From: Gammaproteobacteria bacterium
GTDB taxonomy: Bacteria > Pseudomonadota > Gammaproteobacteria > Chromatiales > Chromatiaceae
NCBI GenBank assembly: GCA_020445255.1
Contig: JAGRGY010000046.1
Location: 1-64,000 of the forward strand
DNA length: 64,000 nt
Direction of reading: 5' to 3'
Shown here one piece after another: positions 33,671-43,837 of the stretch. Below the pieces are notes generated by a model. That model ran no database searches and had not been told where the DNA came from. It was given only the letters and a program-made list of their open reading frames with translations. A program made the translations under genes and the position numbers. The number at the start of each line of letters is the position of its first letter. Positions within the stretch are counted from its first letter, which is position 1.

Positions 33671-35113
33671 TCAGGCGGCCGTGCCGCCGACGGTGAGTTG
33701 ATCGATCTTGAGCGTGGGCTGGCCGACGCCGACCGGTACGCTCTGTCCTTCCTTGCCACAGGTGCCGACGCCGGTGTCGAGTGCGAGGTCGTCGCCGACC
33801 ATGCTGATGTGGCCCATGACCTCGGGGCCGTTGCCGATCAGCGTCGCGCCCTTGACCGGGCGCGTGACCTTGCCGTTCTCGATCAGGTAGGCCTCGTTGG
33901 CCGAGAAAACGAACTTGCCGGACGTGATGTCGACCTGGCCGCCGCCGAAGTTGACCGCGTAGAGGCCGTGTTTGACCGACGCGATGATCTCGTCGGGTTT
34001 GTGCTCGCCGGCCAGCATGTAGGTATTGGTCATGCGCGGCATCGGCAGGTGCGCGTACGACTCGCGTCGCCCGTTGCCGGTCGGCGCGACGCCCATCAGA
34101 CGCGCGTTCATGCGGTCCTGCATGTAGCCCTTCAGGATGCCGTTCTCGATCAATACGTTGTAGCCGGACGGTGTGCCCTCGTCATCGATGGTCAGCGAGC
34201 CGCGCCGGTTCGGCATCGTGCCGTCATCGACCACGGTGCACAGCGGCGACGCGACCTGCTGGCCGATCCGGCCCGAGAACGCGGATGTGCCCTTGCGATT
34301 GAAGTCGCCTTCGAGGCCATGCCCTACCGCCTCGTGCAGCAGCACGCCGGGCCAGCCGGGGCCGAGCACGACCGGCAGCATGCCGGCGGGTGCGGCGACG
34401 GCCTCGAGGTTGACCAGCGCCTGGCGCACCGCCTCGCGCGCGTAGCCGAGTGCGCGGTCGTCGGCGAGGAAGAAATCCAGCGCCTCACGCGCACCGCCGC
34501 CGGCGCTTCCCTGTTCGCGTTTGCCGTTCTGTTCGACGATCACCTGCACGTTCATGCGCACGAGCGGGCGCACGTCGCCGTTGATCTGGCCGGCATTGTC
34601 CATGACCAGCACGATGTCGTGTGCGGCGACCAGGCTGACGATCACCTGCTGCACGCGCGGGTCGGCACCGCGCGCCGCGGCGTCGGCGCGCCGCATCAGG
34701 TCGATCTTCTGTTCCTCGCTGAGCGAGTCGAGCGGATTGATCGGCCGGTACAGCGGTACCGGCGCGTTGCGCCCCGCGACACCCTGCGCACCGTGCTGTC
34801 CGGCCTGGGCAATTGCGCGCGCTGCGCCCGCCGCCTCCAGCAGACGCGACATTTCGAGGCTGTCAGTGTAGGCGAAGCCGGTCTTGTCACCGCTGATCGC
34901 ACGCAGCCCGGCACCCTGTTCGATGCTGTGGCTGCCCTCCTTGATGATGCCGTCTTCCAGCACCCAGGACTCCAGGCGTGCGTACTGGAAGTAGATGTCG
35001 GCTGCATCGACGCGGCGGCTCAGCAGGCGGTCCATGACCTTGTCGAGCTGGGCCTCGCTCAGGCCCGGCACGTCGAGCAGCGTCTCGCGCGCGATGGTCA
35101 GGCTGTGCGACAT
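33671..35113 (-). CDS. tldD: TldD metalloprotease subunit
   Basis: This 480-residue protein has the zinc-binding HEAVGH motif at about residue 260 within [18 protein letters not shown], and the TldD C-terminus [30 protein letters not shown]. It is the catalytic subunit of the TldD/TldE protease. The ATG at 35113 has GGAG about 9 nt upstream; the open frame extends into the nitrilase-family gene, but that part is not coding. It lies between a nitrilase-family gene and pmbA in the usual order. Confidence 0.96.
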   Translation of the reverse strand: MSHSLTIARETLLDVPGLSEAQLDKVMDRLLSRRVDAADIYFQYARLESWVLEDGIIKEGSHSIEQGAGLRAISGDKTGFAYTDSLEMSRLLEAAGAARAIAQAGQHGAQGVAGRNAPVPLYRPINPLDSLSEEQKIDLMRRADAAARGADPRVQQVIVSLVAAHDIVLVMDNAGQINGDVRPLVRMNVQVIVEQNGKREQGSAGGGAREALDFFLADDRALGYAREAVRQALVNLEAVAAPAGMLPVVLGPGWPGVLLHEAVGHGLEGDFNRKGTSAFSGRIGQQVASPLCTVVDDGTMPNRRGSLTIDDEGTPSGYNVLIENGILKGYMQDRMNARLMGVAPTGNGRRESYAHLPMPRMTNTYMLAGEHKPDEIIASVKHGLYAVNFGGGQVDITSGKFVFSANEAYLIENGKVTRPVKGATLIGNGPEVMGHISMVGDDLALDTGVGTCGKEGQSVPVGVGQPTLKIDQLTVGGTAA

Positions 35114-35138
35114 GGTGGTGAGACTCCTTCGGGTGGCG

Positions 35139-35969
35139 TCAGCGGCAGTGCAGGCGACGATGGTCGAGGCACGGGAAGCTGCGCCGGGTGGTGTGCTGGA
35201 ATTCGGGATCGATCTCGGCCACCACGCAGCCATTGCCGCGTTCGCGCAGCGCGAGCTTGCTGCCCCATGGGTCGACGATCATGCTGTGGCCGAACGTCTG
35301 CCGGCTGGCGATGTGGAAGCCGCCCTGTGCCGACGCGATCACGTAGCTCAGATTCTCGATCGCGCGCGCCCGGATCAGGATCTCCCAGTGGGCGCGGCCG
35401 GTGATCGCGGTGAACGCCGCAGGCAGCGCAATGACCTCGACGCCGCGGTCGACCATCGCGCGGAACAGCTCGGGGAAGCGCAGGTCGTAGCAGACCGCGA
35501 TGCCCAGGCGTCCGACCGGGCTGTCGATGACGACCACGCTGTCGCCGGGTTCGATGCTCTCCGATTCGACGAACTGCTCATCGCTCTCGATCAGGTTGAC
35601 GTCGAACAGGTGTTGCTTGTCGTAGCGGCCGACCTGGCGTCCGCGCGCATCGTACACAGTGCAGGCGGCGCGCCATTTCGAGGCATCGTCGGCCTCGAGC
35701 GGGATCGTGCCGCCGACGATCCAGATGCCGAGGCGGTTCGCGAGCTGCGCGAGAAACGCCTGCAAGGGGCCGTCGCCCGGGACCTCCCTGACCGTGTTGG
35801 CGTCGCCGCAGGTGTGTCCCATGAAGGCGAAGTTCTCCGGCAGCACGACGAGCCTGGCGCCCTGCTTCGCCGCCGCCTCGACCAGTCGCTCGGTTTCGAG
35901 CAGGTTGGCATTGACGTTGTTACCGGAGGCCAGCTGGATGGCCGCCACTTTGATTCTGGATGTACTCAT
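35139..35969 (-). CDS. Nitrilase-family carbon-nitrogen hydrolase (NIT1/YbeM-like)
   Basis: This 276-residue protein has the catalytic Glu-Lys-Cys set: Glu45 in LPENFAF, Lys118 in YDKQHLFD and Cys160 in [10 protein letters not shown]. It resembles the family that hydrolyses deaminated glutathione, a metabolite-repair reaction, though substrate choice cannot be read from sequence. It is cytoplasmic and sits between yhdP and tldD, a conserved gammaproteobacterial order. It starts 118 bp beyond the yhdP stop on the same strand. Confidence 0.88.
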   Translation of the reverse strand: MSTSRIKVAAIQLASGNNVNANLLETERLVEAAAKQGARLVVLPENFAFMGHTCGDANTVREVPGDGPLQAFLAQLANRLGIWIVGGTIPLEADDASKWRAACTVYDARGRQVGRYDKQHLFDVNLIESDEQFVESESIEPGDSVVVIDSPVGRLGIAVCYDLRFPELFRAMVDRGVEVIALPAAFTAITGRAHWEILIRARAIENLSYVIASAQGGFHIASRQTFGHSMIVDPWGSKLALRERGNGCVVAEIDPEFQHTTRRSFPCLDHRRLHCR

Positions 35970-36087
35970 GTTGCCGTCAACATCGATTCAGACCCCAACT
36001 CTAACTGCCAGCACTACGGCCGGCAAAGGACTATCGCGCCGCACACCGCTGCTCGACTCGATGTCTACCCTGAGCAATACGGGTGTA

Positions 36088-39000
36088 TCAGTTCTCGCTG
36101 CCGGGCAGGTCCGCGCCATGCGGCTTGCCCGATTTCAGGAAATCGATCAGGCCGTTCAACGGTCCCTCCGACCCCTGCTGTTCAACCCCCGGTTCCTTAT
36201 CGGCAGGCGGTGGCACTGCCGCAGTCGGTGCGTCGACGTCGACCGGGTCGGCGCTGTCGGTCGATGACGGCGTCTGTATGCCGTCGGGCGTCGAAGGCGC
36301 GGCGTTTTCGGGCGTCGTAGCCGGCTTGCGGAATGGTTTCAGCAGTTTCGACAGGGTGCCGCCGCTGTCGAGCGGCGTCACCTCGGGCTCGTTCCATGGA
36401 CCTTTGACTGCGTAGTCGAAGCGATTCAGCTTGTCGACCTGTTTGTCCATGACCTTCTGGGCGACCAGCACCGCCAGGCCGGCAACCGGGCCGCCTGCCA
36501 GCGTCCCCGCAATCGGCAGGGTTGCATCGAAGTCCGGCGTGACCATGACCTTCTGGTCGAGCGATTCCGCGACCAGGTCGGTGCGGCCGCGCACGTCGAT
36601 CCGCCCGGTCGGACCGTCCATGCTGAGATCCTCCGTGGTCGCGATGCCGTGCTCGAACACGAACCCGCCGGCAATGCTGTCGAAGCTGTAGCCCTTCTTG
36701 TAGAAATCACTGAAATCGAGTCGCAGGCGGCGGGTCAGCGCATTCAGGTTGAGCAGTCCGACGACCCGCGTGACGCCGGGATCGAGGTCGAGCAGTCGGC
36801 CCTTGCCGATCGAGACGTCGAGCTTGCCGGCCAGCGTTCCGCGATGCGCCTGTGCGGGGTTGCCGGGCCAGGTCAGCAGGAATTCACTGGTCGCCGATGC
36901 GTCGACCAGCTGGCGCGAGTAGCCGAGGTCGACCAGCAGCTGGCCGAGATCGGCGGTCGCCACATGCCCCCCGAGCTGGGTGCGGTAGCCGCCGCCGTCG
37001 TGTGACCAGTGGCCGGCCGCGTCGAGCTGCAGTTGCCCGCCGTCGAGACCGAGCCGCGTGATCTGCAGGCCTTCGGCGTCGGCGAGGGCGCGCAGGCTCA
37101 AGCGCCCCAGGTGTGCCGCATCGACCTGCAGGTCGGCGATGTCCAGCGCGAGGCCGGGCAGTGTGGCGGGGTCCGGGCCGGTGTTCGGGTCGGGCGGTGG
37201 CGGTGGCGGCGTGCCGTCTTCCGGGGGCAGCGTCAGCGCGAGGCGTTCGAGTTCGATCGTGATGCGACTGCGACCCGGGCGCACGGGTACGACGAAACGC
37301 CCGGCGAGGTTGTCGGCGTGCACGACGCCGCGCCAGGCCTCGCTGTCGCGCTCGGCGTCGAGCTCGACCCCGTCGAGGTGCAGCTCATCGTAGTGCGCCC
37401 TGTTGATCGCGAGGTTCAGGCTCACCGGCGTGTCGCCGGTGGACGCGGCCGGCAACCTGCCGGCGGCATCGCTCCAGGCGCCGACGTCGACCAGGTCGAC
37501 GCGACCACTGACGTGCGTGCCGCGCTGGATGCGAGGGTTGGCCCTGCCGCCACCGAGCACCACCTCGATGCGTTGCCCGTCGCGGCTGAACCAGGCATCG
37601 AGCTTGTCGCCGTAACCGATCCGTCCTGCCCCTGAGGTGCCGGACAATGGCACCTGGATCGCCAGCGCGCGACTTTCGGGTGCGTGTTTGCCGAGCGGCG
37701 GTGGCAGGTCCACGCCGATCCCGCGCAGGTCGCTGCGGATCGCCAGCATGACCGGGTGGGTGTCGCCGGCCGGCACGGCCGGCACATCGACGTCGACGGT
37801 GAAGTCGGCCTTGCCGGTGACGATCGTGCCGGGCAGTTCCGCGACCCGCGCCAGCAGCGTGTCGGCAGCGAACGGACCGCGCGCGCGGACACGCGTCATG
37901 CCGTTGCCGGCCGGTCCGACATCGACCGCAACCGGCGTACCGAGCATCAGCGCGCGGATGCCGCTGGCGGAGAGACCGTCCAGCGTGAACTGCAGCTTGC
38001 CGTCGATGCCGTCGAGGGCGAAGTCCCAGTCGGGGAGGGTGAGCCGGTTGTCGCGGAACATCAGCGTGCCGTCGAGCGCCGTGCTTCCGTCGTGGCCGAG
38101 CGGTACCTGCAGATCGAGCTCGAGGCCGGCCGCACCTTCCGCGCGCAGGATCTCGGCGAAATGGCCGAAGCGCGTCCGCAACGCGTCCTCTTTCAGGATG
38201 CGCAGTTCGTCGCCGAGCGGACCGTCGACGGCTCCGCGGATCACGATCGGGCTGACCGGGTGCAGGCTCGCGATATGCGCGTCGAGATGGCGCAGCGTGC
38301 TGTCGTAGATCCGGCCCGCACTGGCACTGATGTCGAGCTGGTTGCCGTGGAACCGCACGTGCGCACCCAGACCGCTCAGCGCCGGCCAGCCGGCGCGGTA
38401 ATCGAGTTGCACGTCTTCGGCGTCGAACACGACCTGGAAGCTGCCGCTGCGGGAGTTCTCGAACGCGAACTCATCGAGTCGACCGTGCACCAGCGCGCTG
38501 CCGCTGACGACGTGGCCGGATTTGATCGAGTGGTCGAGCCAGTCGACGAGTTTCGGACTCATGATCGCAACAGGGTAGTAGCGGCTGGCGAACGCCGCGT
38601 CGCCGTCGCGGAAGTCGCTCTGCAGGTCGAGAAACGCCGGTCCGTCAGACGGCTTTTCGTATCGCAGCCGGGTGACGGTCCTGATATGAGGTGTGTCCGC
38701 GACCAGTTCCTGCGAGGCCACCGTGATACCGGTCTCGTCCCGCGCGACCTCGATGCGACCGTCCAGCCGCGCCAGTTCGATCGGGTCACGAAACAGCGAT
38801 GCGAATCGTATGCGCGCGTCGCGGCTGTCGAGATCGAGCCGGATTCGCTGCCCATCGACGAACGCGCGGCCGCTCAGGTTGTCGACGCCGGGGACCTTCT
38901 GCGACGGTTCGCTGCCGACGCCGGCGAAGTCGGTCCGGCCGCGCCAGTCGAAGCCGCCATCCGTGCGTGTGCCGTGCAGACGCAGCCCGCGCAGCTCGCC

Positions 39001-40083
39001 GCGTGGCGCCAGTGCCGGCAAAAGCCCGGCCAGTTCTGGATCGGGTGGCCGCACGCCGAGAATCGTGCTCGCGTCGTCGAGTCGCAGATAGTCGGCGGCA
39101 ATCGCGAGCGTGCGCATGCCCTGCGCATCGCTGTCGATCGACAGCGCCAGGTTGGTGAGTGGCCAGCGGTGCCCGGACAGCCGGAGGTCGAGATCGCGCA
39201 GGCCGAGTTCGAGGTGTCCGCCCGCGTGCGCCAGCGTGAAGCCCGAGGCGAGTCGTTCGATGTCGAGCGTGTTGCCGGCCCGCGGGCGCAGGGCCAGCCC
39301 GGTGACGGCGAAGTCGCCCTGGCTGAACACCGGAGCGGCGCCCTCCCAGCGTGTCCAGCTGCGCAGGTCGAGCATCGCGCTGTCGAGCCCGTAGTAGTCG
39401 GGCAGGTAGGCGGCGAGCAGGCGCGCCACGTCGACGCCATCGACCTCGAGGTAGGAATCGCCCGACCAGTCGAGATCACGTAGGCGGCCGCTGACCTGCG
39501 CCGCGAGGCGTGCATTGCCGGCCGGGGTGCGCAGTCCGGCGCGCAGCCGGGCGTGGTCGCCGGAACGGTCGAGGGTGATGTCGATGTTGTCGATCGGCAG
39601 CGGCGGCCGGTTGCGTTTGCGGTCGTTCCAGATCACCCGGGTGTTGACCAGGCGCAGGTGGGCGGGCAGTTCGGCGCGCCCGTCGATGGCCGGCCCGCCG
39701 CCATTGGACAGTCCTTCCAGATGGACCTGGCCGGACACCTCGCGCACCGCGGTCAGGTGCAGACCGTCGAGCGTCACGCGCACGGCATCGGCCCAGGTGC
39801 CGCGCAGGAGGTCGAGCGGTGCGAGATCGACCTCGGCTCGCGCCACGCGCAGGTCCATCGGCGCCTGCCCGAGCCGGATGTCGGCCAGTTCGAGCAGCGG
39901 CCGGATGCCGTACCAGCGCGCCCGCAGCGTGCCGATCGACACCGGGGTGCCGAGGCGCTCGCTCGCTGCCGCCTCCAGCTGCCCGCGGTATTCGGCCAGC
40001 AGCGGGGTCAGCGCGCGCACCGCGAGCGCCAGCACGCCCCACGCGATCAGCAGCCCGACGATGAGTTTCTTCAAGACGCGCAA
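36088..40083 (-). CDS. yhdP: YhdP-family AsmA-like envelope protein
   Basis: This protein of about 1,331 residues has one N-terminal membrane helix (LIVGLLIAWGVLALAVRALTPLL), then a very long beta-rich periplasmic region typical of YhdP/TamB/AsmA proteins. A conserved C-terminal part contains RIDVRGRTDLVAESLDQ, FDYAVKGPWNEPEV, and a short disordered acidic/Pro tail. In E. coli YhdP helps carry phospholipids to the outer membrane. I chose the TTG at 40083 because GAGG lies 7 nt upstream. A GTG at 40128 would add 15 residues and has no good site. It follows rng closely. Confidence 0.88.
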   Translation of the reverse strand: MRVLKKLIVGLLIAWGVLALAVRALTPLLAEYRGQLEAAASERLGTPVSIGTLRARWYGIRPLLELADIRLGQAPMDLRVARAEVDLAPLDLLRGTWADAVRVTLDGLHLTAVREVSGQVHLEGLSNGGGPAIDGRAELPAHLRLVNTRVIWNDRKRNRPPLPIDNIDITLDRSGDHARLRAGLRTPAGNARLAAQVSGRLRDLDWSGDSYLEVDGVDVARLLAAYLPDYYGLDSAMLDLRSWTRWEGAAPVFSQGDFAVTGLALRPRAGNTLDIERLASGFTLAHAGGHLELGLRDLDLRLSGHRWPLTNLALSIDSDAQGMRTLAIAADYLRLDDASTILGVRPPDPELAGLLPALAPRGELRGLRLHGTRTDGGFDWRGRTDFAGVGSEPSQKVPGVDNLSGRAFVDGQRIRLDLDSRDARIRFASLFRDPIELARLDGRIEVARDETGITVASQELVADTPHIRTVTRLRYEKPSDGPAFLDLQSDFRDGDAAFASRYYPVAIMSPKLVDWLDHSIKSGHVVSGSALVHGRLDEFAFENSRSGSFQVVFDAEDVQLDYRAGWPALSGLGAHVRFHGNQLDISASAGRIYDSTLRHLDAHIASLHPVSPIVIRGAVDGPLGDELRILKEDALRTRFGHFAEILRAEGAAGLELDLQVPLGHDGSTALDGTLMFRDNRLTLPDWDFALDGIDGKLQFTLDGLSASGIRALMLGTPVAVDVGPAGNGMTRVRARGPFAADTLLARVAELPGTIVTGKADFTVDVDVPAVPAGDTHPVMLAIRSDLRGIGVDLPPPLGKHAPESRALAIQVPLSGTSGAGRIGYGDKLDAWFSRDGQRIEVVLGGGRANPRIQRGTHVSGRVDLVDVGAWSDAAGRLPAASTGDTPVSLNLAINRAHYDELHLDGVELDAERDSEAWRGVVHADNLAGRFVVPVRPGRSRITIELERLALTLPPEDGTPPPPPPDPNTGPDPATLPGLALDIADLQVDAAHLGRLSLRALADAEGLQITRLGLDGGQLQLDAAGHWSHDGGGYRTQLGGHVATADLGQLLVDLGYSRQLVDASATSEFLLTWPGNPAQAHRGTLAGKLDVSIGKGRLLDLDPGVTRVVGLLNLNALTRRLRLDFSDFYKKGYSFDSIAGGFVFEHGIATTEDLSMDGPTGRIDVRGRTDLVAESLDQKVMVTPDFDATLPIAGTLAGGPVAGLAVLVAQKVMDKQVDKLNRFDYAVKGPWNEPEVTPLDSGGTLSKLLKPFRKPATTPENAAPSTPDGIQTPSSTDSADPVDVDAPTAAVPPPADKEPGVEQQGSEGPLNGLIDFLKSGKPHGADLPGSEN

Positions 40084-40135
40084 ATCGTTGCCTCGTGACG
40101 GCCGGGCCCGACCCGGTCGCAAAGCCACCGTGCGG

Positions 40136-41587
40136 TCAGATCAGGACCACGTCGTATTGTTCCTGGTTGTACAGCACCTCGGCCTGCAGTTTGATCGGAC
40201 GCCCGATGAACTGCTCCAGTTCGGCGAGGTTTTGCGACTCTTCGTCGAGCAGGCGATCGACCACATCCTGCGCGGCCAGCACCAGCAACTGTTCGACATC
40301 GAACTGGCGCCATTCGCGCAGGATGTCGCGGAAGATGTCGAAACACACCGTCTCAGCGGTCTTCAGCGTACCGCGCCCGCTACAGGTGGGACAGGTCTGG
40401 CACAGCACATGTTCCAGCGATTCGCGGGTGCGTTTGCGGGTCATCTCGACCAGGCCCAGCGACGACACCTCGGAGATGTGCGTCTTGGCGTGGTCACGCG
40501 CCAGGCAGCGTTCGAGCGCGCGCATGACCTGGCGCTTGTGCTCGTCGTCGGTCATGTCGATAAAGTCGATGATGATGATGCCGCCGAGGTTGCGCAGGCG
40601 CAGCTGGCGGCAAATGGCCTGCGCGGCCTCGAGGTTGGTCTTGAAGATGGTTTCTTCGAGATTACGGTGGCCGACGAACGCGCCGGTGTTGACGTCGATC
40701 GTCGTCATCGCCTCGGTCTGATCGATGACCAGGTGGCCACCCGACTTGAGATCGACCTTGCGCTCGAGCGCCTTCTGGATCTCGTCCTCGACGCCATAGA
40801 GGTCGAAGATCGGCCGCTCGCCCGGGTAGTACTCGATCGTGCTGCGCTGGTCCGGTATGTATTTGTGGGCGAATTGCTGCGCCTTCTCCCAGGTCGAGCG
40901 CGAGTCGATGCGCACCTTTTCGACCTCGGGATTGATCAGGTCCCGCAGCGCGCGCATCGCGAGCGGCAGATCCTCGTGTATCAGTTGGCGCGGCGGTGTG
41001 GTGGCGACACGCTCCTGGATCGATCCCCACAGGCGCACGAGGAAGCGCATGTCGTTGTGCAGCGCCTCGGTCGACACCCCTTCGGCAGCGGTGCGGGCGA
41101 TGAATCCGGCCTCCATGCGGTTGGCCTCGGCGTATTGCGAGAGCACCTCGCGCAGGCGCATTCGTTCGCCTTCGTCTTCAATCTTCTGCGACACACCGAC
41201 GTTCTTCACGTTCGGCATGAACACCATGTAGCGCGATGGGATGGAGATGTTGGTGGTCAGGCGGGCGCCCTTGGTACCGAGCGGGTCCTTGACCACCTGC
41301 ACGATCACTTCGCCGCCTTCACGCACCAGGTCGGTGATCTGCGAGGACTTGTCGCCGTTTGCCGGATGGATGTCGGATGCATGCAGGAACGCGGCGCGCT
41401 CGAGGCCGGCGTCGACGAACGCCGCCTGCATGCCCGGCAGCACACGACAGACCTTGCCCTTGTAGATGTTGCCGACCAGCCCACGCTTGGCAGTGCGTTC
41501 GATGATGATCTCCTGCACCACGCCGTTCTCGATGACCGCAACCCGCGTTTCGGGTGGGGTGACGTTGATCAGGATCTCTTCACTCAT
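40136..41587 (-). CDS. rng: Ribonuclease G
   Basis: This 483-residue protein is RNase G: an S1 RNA-binding domain (GNIYKGKVCRVLPGMQAAFVD) and a catalytic core with TIDVNTGAFVG and IIIIDFIDM metal-binding aspartates. The zinc-link motif CPTCSGRG follows, then the short RNase G C-terminus without the RNase E scaffold tail. It processes the 5' end of 16S rRNA and degrades some mRNAs. It belongs to the maf-rng-yhdP group, here in the standard order. Confidence 0.97.
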   Translation of the reverse strand: MSEEILINVTPPETRVAVIENGVVQEIIIERTAKRGLVGNIYKGKVCRVLPGMQAAFVDAGLERAAFLHASDIHPANGDKSSQITDLVREGGEVIVQVVKDPLGTKGARLTTNISIPSRYMVFMPNVKNVGVSQKIEDEGERMRLREVLSQYAEANRMEAGFIARTAAEGVSTEALHNDMRFLVRLWGSIQERVATTPPRQLIHEDLPLAMRALRDLINPEVEKVRIDSRSTWEKAQQFAHKYIPDQRSTIEYYPGERPIFDLYGVEDEIQKALERKVDLKSGGHLVIDQTEAMTTIDVNTGAFVGHRNLEETIFKTNLEAAQAICRQLRLRNLGGIIIIDFIDMTDDEHKRQVMRALERCLARDHAKTHISEVSSLGLVEMTRKRTRESLEHVLCQTCPTCSGRGTLKTAETVCFDIFRDILREWRQFDVEQLLVLAAQDVVDRLLDEESQNLAELEQFIGRPIKLQAEVLYNQEQYDVVLI

Positions 41588-41649
41588 GGAGGCAGTCTAC
41601 ACGTCGGGTCTGTTGCGCGGTGGGAATGCCGGTAGGGGTTGATGCGCCT

Positions 41650-42219
41650 TCAGGATTCCCAGTCGGCGTGTACGCCGGCCTGATGCAGCAGTGCCATTGT
41701 TTCGAACAGCGGAAGCCCCATGACCCCCGAGTAGCTGCCCTCGATGCGTTCGATGAACGCCGCGGCGATTCCCTGCACCGCATAGGCGCCGGCCTTGTCG
41801 GCCGGCTCACCGCTGTCCCAGTAGGCCGCGATCTCGGCGTCGGTCAGCGCGCGGAAGAAAACCCGGCTGACGTTCAGCGCATATCGCCTTTCGACACTGG
41901 CGACGGCAACGCCTGTCAACACCTCGTGGGTGCGTCCGGACAGCGAGGCCAGCACGTTCAGTGCGTCGTCGCGATCGCGCGGCTTGCCCAGGATCTGCTG
42001 GTCGAGCACGACGGCGGTGTCGGCGGCGAGCACGACCCGGTCGGGATGAAGCGCGTGCACCGCAGCCGCCTTGGCCAGCGCCACGCGCTCGACATAGTCG
42101 GCGGCCCGCTCGTCGGCGTGCAATGTCTCGTCGACGTGGGCGGGTACTACCTGGTATGCGATGCCGATCTGGTCGAGCAGGGCGGCGCGGCGCGGCGATT
42201 GCGATGCGAGGATGATCAT
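41650..42219 (-). CDS. Maf-family nucleoside triphosphate pyrophosphatase
   Basis: This 189-residue protein begins MIILASQSPRRAALLDQIG and contains VLAADTAVVLDQQILGKP, GRTHEVLTGVAV and GAYAVQGIAAAFIERIEGSYSGVMGLPL, the Maf signatures. Maf proteins hydrolyse dTTP/UTP or modified nucleotides such as m7GTP; this one resembles the YhdE type. The ATG at 42219 overlaps the rlmH stop by 4 bp (ATGA), so it is translationally coupled. Confidence 0.93.
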   Translation of the reverse strand: MIILASQSPRRAALLDQIGIAYQVVPAHVDETLHADERAADYVERVALAKAAAVHALHPDRVVLAADTAVVLDQQILGKPRDRDDALNVLASLSGRTHEVLTGVAVASVERRYALNVSRVFFRALTDAEIAAYWDSGEPADKAGAYAVQGIAAAFIERIEGSYSGVMGLPLFETMALLHQAGVHADWES

Positions 42220-42686
42220 GCGCGATGGTACGGGTGGTTCCGCAACAGGCTCCAGGCGCGGTACAGCTGCTCGGCGACGATGACGCGCACCAGCGGATGC
42301 GGCAGCGTCAGCGGTGACAGCGACCATTGCAGTTCGGCTGCGGCACGCGCCGCCTCGCCGAGGCCGTCCGGGCCGCCAACCATCAAGGCGAGGTCGCGTC
42401 CGTCGGCCATCCAGTCGTCCAGCCGTTCCGCCAGTTGTTCGGTCGACCAACGCTGGCCGCCGACCTCGAGTGCGATGGCGCGCGCGCCCTTGGGTATCGC
42501 GCTGAGCACGCGCGTGGTCTCGTCGCGGACGATGCGCGGGATGTCGGCGTTGCGCATGCGCCTGCCGGCGGCGATCTCGACCAGCCGCAGCGTGCATTCG
42601 GCAGGCAGGCGGCGCGCGTATTCGTCGAAGCCGAGCTGCACCCAGCGTGGCATCCGGTCACCGACTGCGATCAAGTGCCCGTTCAT
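42216..42686 (-). CDS. rlmH: RlmH, 23S rRNA pseudouridine-1915 N3-methyltransferase
   Basis: This 156-residue protein has the usual RlmH length. SPOUT motifs are LMVGGPDGLG, LSPLTLPHPLVRVIVAEQLYRAWS and the C-terminal HPYHR. It methylates pseudouridine 1915 in helix 69 of 23S rRNA. I chose the ATG at 42686, which gives the family length; the 15-residue upstream extension is not expected. It sits between rsfS and maf and overlaps maf by 4 bp. Confidence 0.96.
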   Translation of the reverse strand: MNGHLIAVGDRMPRWVQLGFDEYARRLPAECTLRLVEIAAGRRMRNADIPRIVRDETTRVLSAIPKGARAIALEVGGQRWSTEQLAERLDDWMADGRDLALMVGGPDGLGEAARAAAELQWSLSPLTLPHPLVRVIVAEQLYRAWSLLRNHPYHRA

Positions 42687-42780
42687 GCCGGTCGCCCGGG
42701 TGGCGTTGGTGGGTTTTCGGCGGCGTGCCACGACCGCCGCGGCAGGCCGTCGGATGGACGCAGCCGTGTCGCGTACCGGG

Positions 42781-43146
42781 TCAGCTTGCCCCGCGCTCGC
42801 GGCTGATCTTCGCCGCCGCGTCGGGGTCGACGCGCCACAGACGTTCGAGCTGGTAGAAATCGCGGACCTTCGCCTGCATCACGTGGACGACGACACCGTT
42901 GAGGTCGATCAAAGCCCACTCGCCCTCGCCGACACCCTCGATACCGATCGGCGACTGGCCGGCCTGCTTGGCCTGGAAGGCGACGGATTCTGCTGTGGAT
43001 TTGACATGCCGGTCGGACGTGCCGGTCGCGATCACAAAGTAGTCGGTGATGCTGGTTTTGCCGCGGACATCCAGCGTGACGATGTCGTAGGCCTTCATGT
43101 CTTCGAGGGTGCGGATGACGAGATCGCGGAGTTCTTCTACCTGCAT
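42781..43146 (-). CDS. rsfS: RsfS ribosome silencing factor
   Basis: This 121-residue protein matches RsfS: KAYDIVTLDVRGKTSITDYFVIATGTSDRHVKSTAE and GVEGEWALIDLNGVVVHVM-like wording near the end. It binds ribosomal protein L14 and blocks subunit joining in stationary phase. I chose the ATG at 43146 (MQVEELRDLV), the normal N-terminus. It is 94 bp upstream of rlmH and follows nadD, the usual order. Confidence 0.95.
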   Translation of the reverse strand: MQVEELRDLVIRTLEDMKAYDIVTLDVRGKTSITDYFVIATGTSDRHVKSTAESVAFQAKQAGQSPIGIEGVGEGEWALIDLNGVVVHVMQAKVRDFYQLERLWRVDPDAAAKISRERGAS

Positions 43147-43210
43147 GCCGTGGTCCGGAATCGTGTATGCCGACAATGATAAACCATCAGGCGATCGCGC
43201 GCGCCAGCAC

Positions 43211-43837
43211 TCAGTCGTCCATGTCATACAGTCGGTGTTCGCGGATCAGTCCGATCACCGGGTCCGGGGTCAGGAAATCGATGCTCTGACCGGCCGCGAC
43301 ACGCCGGCGGATGTCGCTCGACGCGATCTCCAGCTGGGTCACGGGGCAGAGGGTGATTCCACCCGCACCTGCCGAATCCAGCTCTGCGACCTGGCGTGCG
43401 GCAAGCAGCGCCTGCAGCCGGGGGTCGTCGGAAAGGGCGTGTCCGGGTCGCTGCAGCACCGCCAGGTTGGCCAGGGTGAGGATTTCCTCGGGGGCCCGCC
43501 AGTCGGGGAAGCCGGCGAACGCGTCCTCGCCGAGCAGCAGACAGAGCGCCCGGTCGGGCTGCTCGTCGTGCAGCGAACGCAGCGTGTCCACCGTGTAGGA
43601 AGGGCCTTCGCGCCGCAGTTCTCGGTCGTCGACGCGCAGGCCGGGGCGTCCATCGGTCGCGGCCGTCAGCATCGCGCGGCGCAACCAGCCCGGGGTGGCG
43701 GGCTGGCCGCGGTGTACCGCACGCGACAGTGGCACCAGGCGGACATGGTCGAGCCCGAGCCGCTCGCGGGCGTCTAGCGCGATCCGCAGGTGGCCGTGGT
43801 GAACGGGATCGAACGTGCCGCCAAGGACGCCGATCAT
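43211..43837 (-). CDS. nadD: NadD nicotinate-nucleotide adenylyltransferase
   Basis: This 208-residue protein begins MIGVLGGTFDPVHHGHLR, the nucleotidyltransferase HxGH signature, and contains LLLGEDAFAGFPDWRAPEEIL and the ISSTxxR-like ASSDIRRR motif. It makes deamido-NAD from nicotinate mononucleotide in NAD synthesis. Its ATG overlaps the upstream lipoprotein gene's stop by 4 bp. rsfS follows on the same strand. Confidence 0.95.
   Translation of the reverse strand: MIGVLGGTFDPVHHGHLRIALDARERLGLDHVRLVPLSRAVHRGQPATPGWLRRAMLTAATDGRPGLRVDDRELRREGPSYTVDTLRSLHDEQPDRALCLLLGEDAFAGFPDWRAPEEILTLANLAVLQRPGHALSDDPRLQALLAARQVAELDSAGAGGITLCPVTQLEIASSDIRRRVAAGQSIDFLTPDPVIGLIREHRLYDMDD

Noticed and set aside
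32543..35404. A 953-residue plus-strand open frame opposite pmbA and tldD
   Set aside because: It is a shadow of two well-matched genes and has antisense-type composition.
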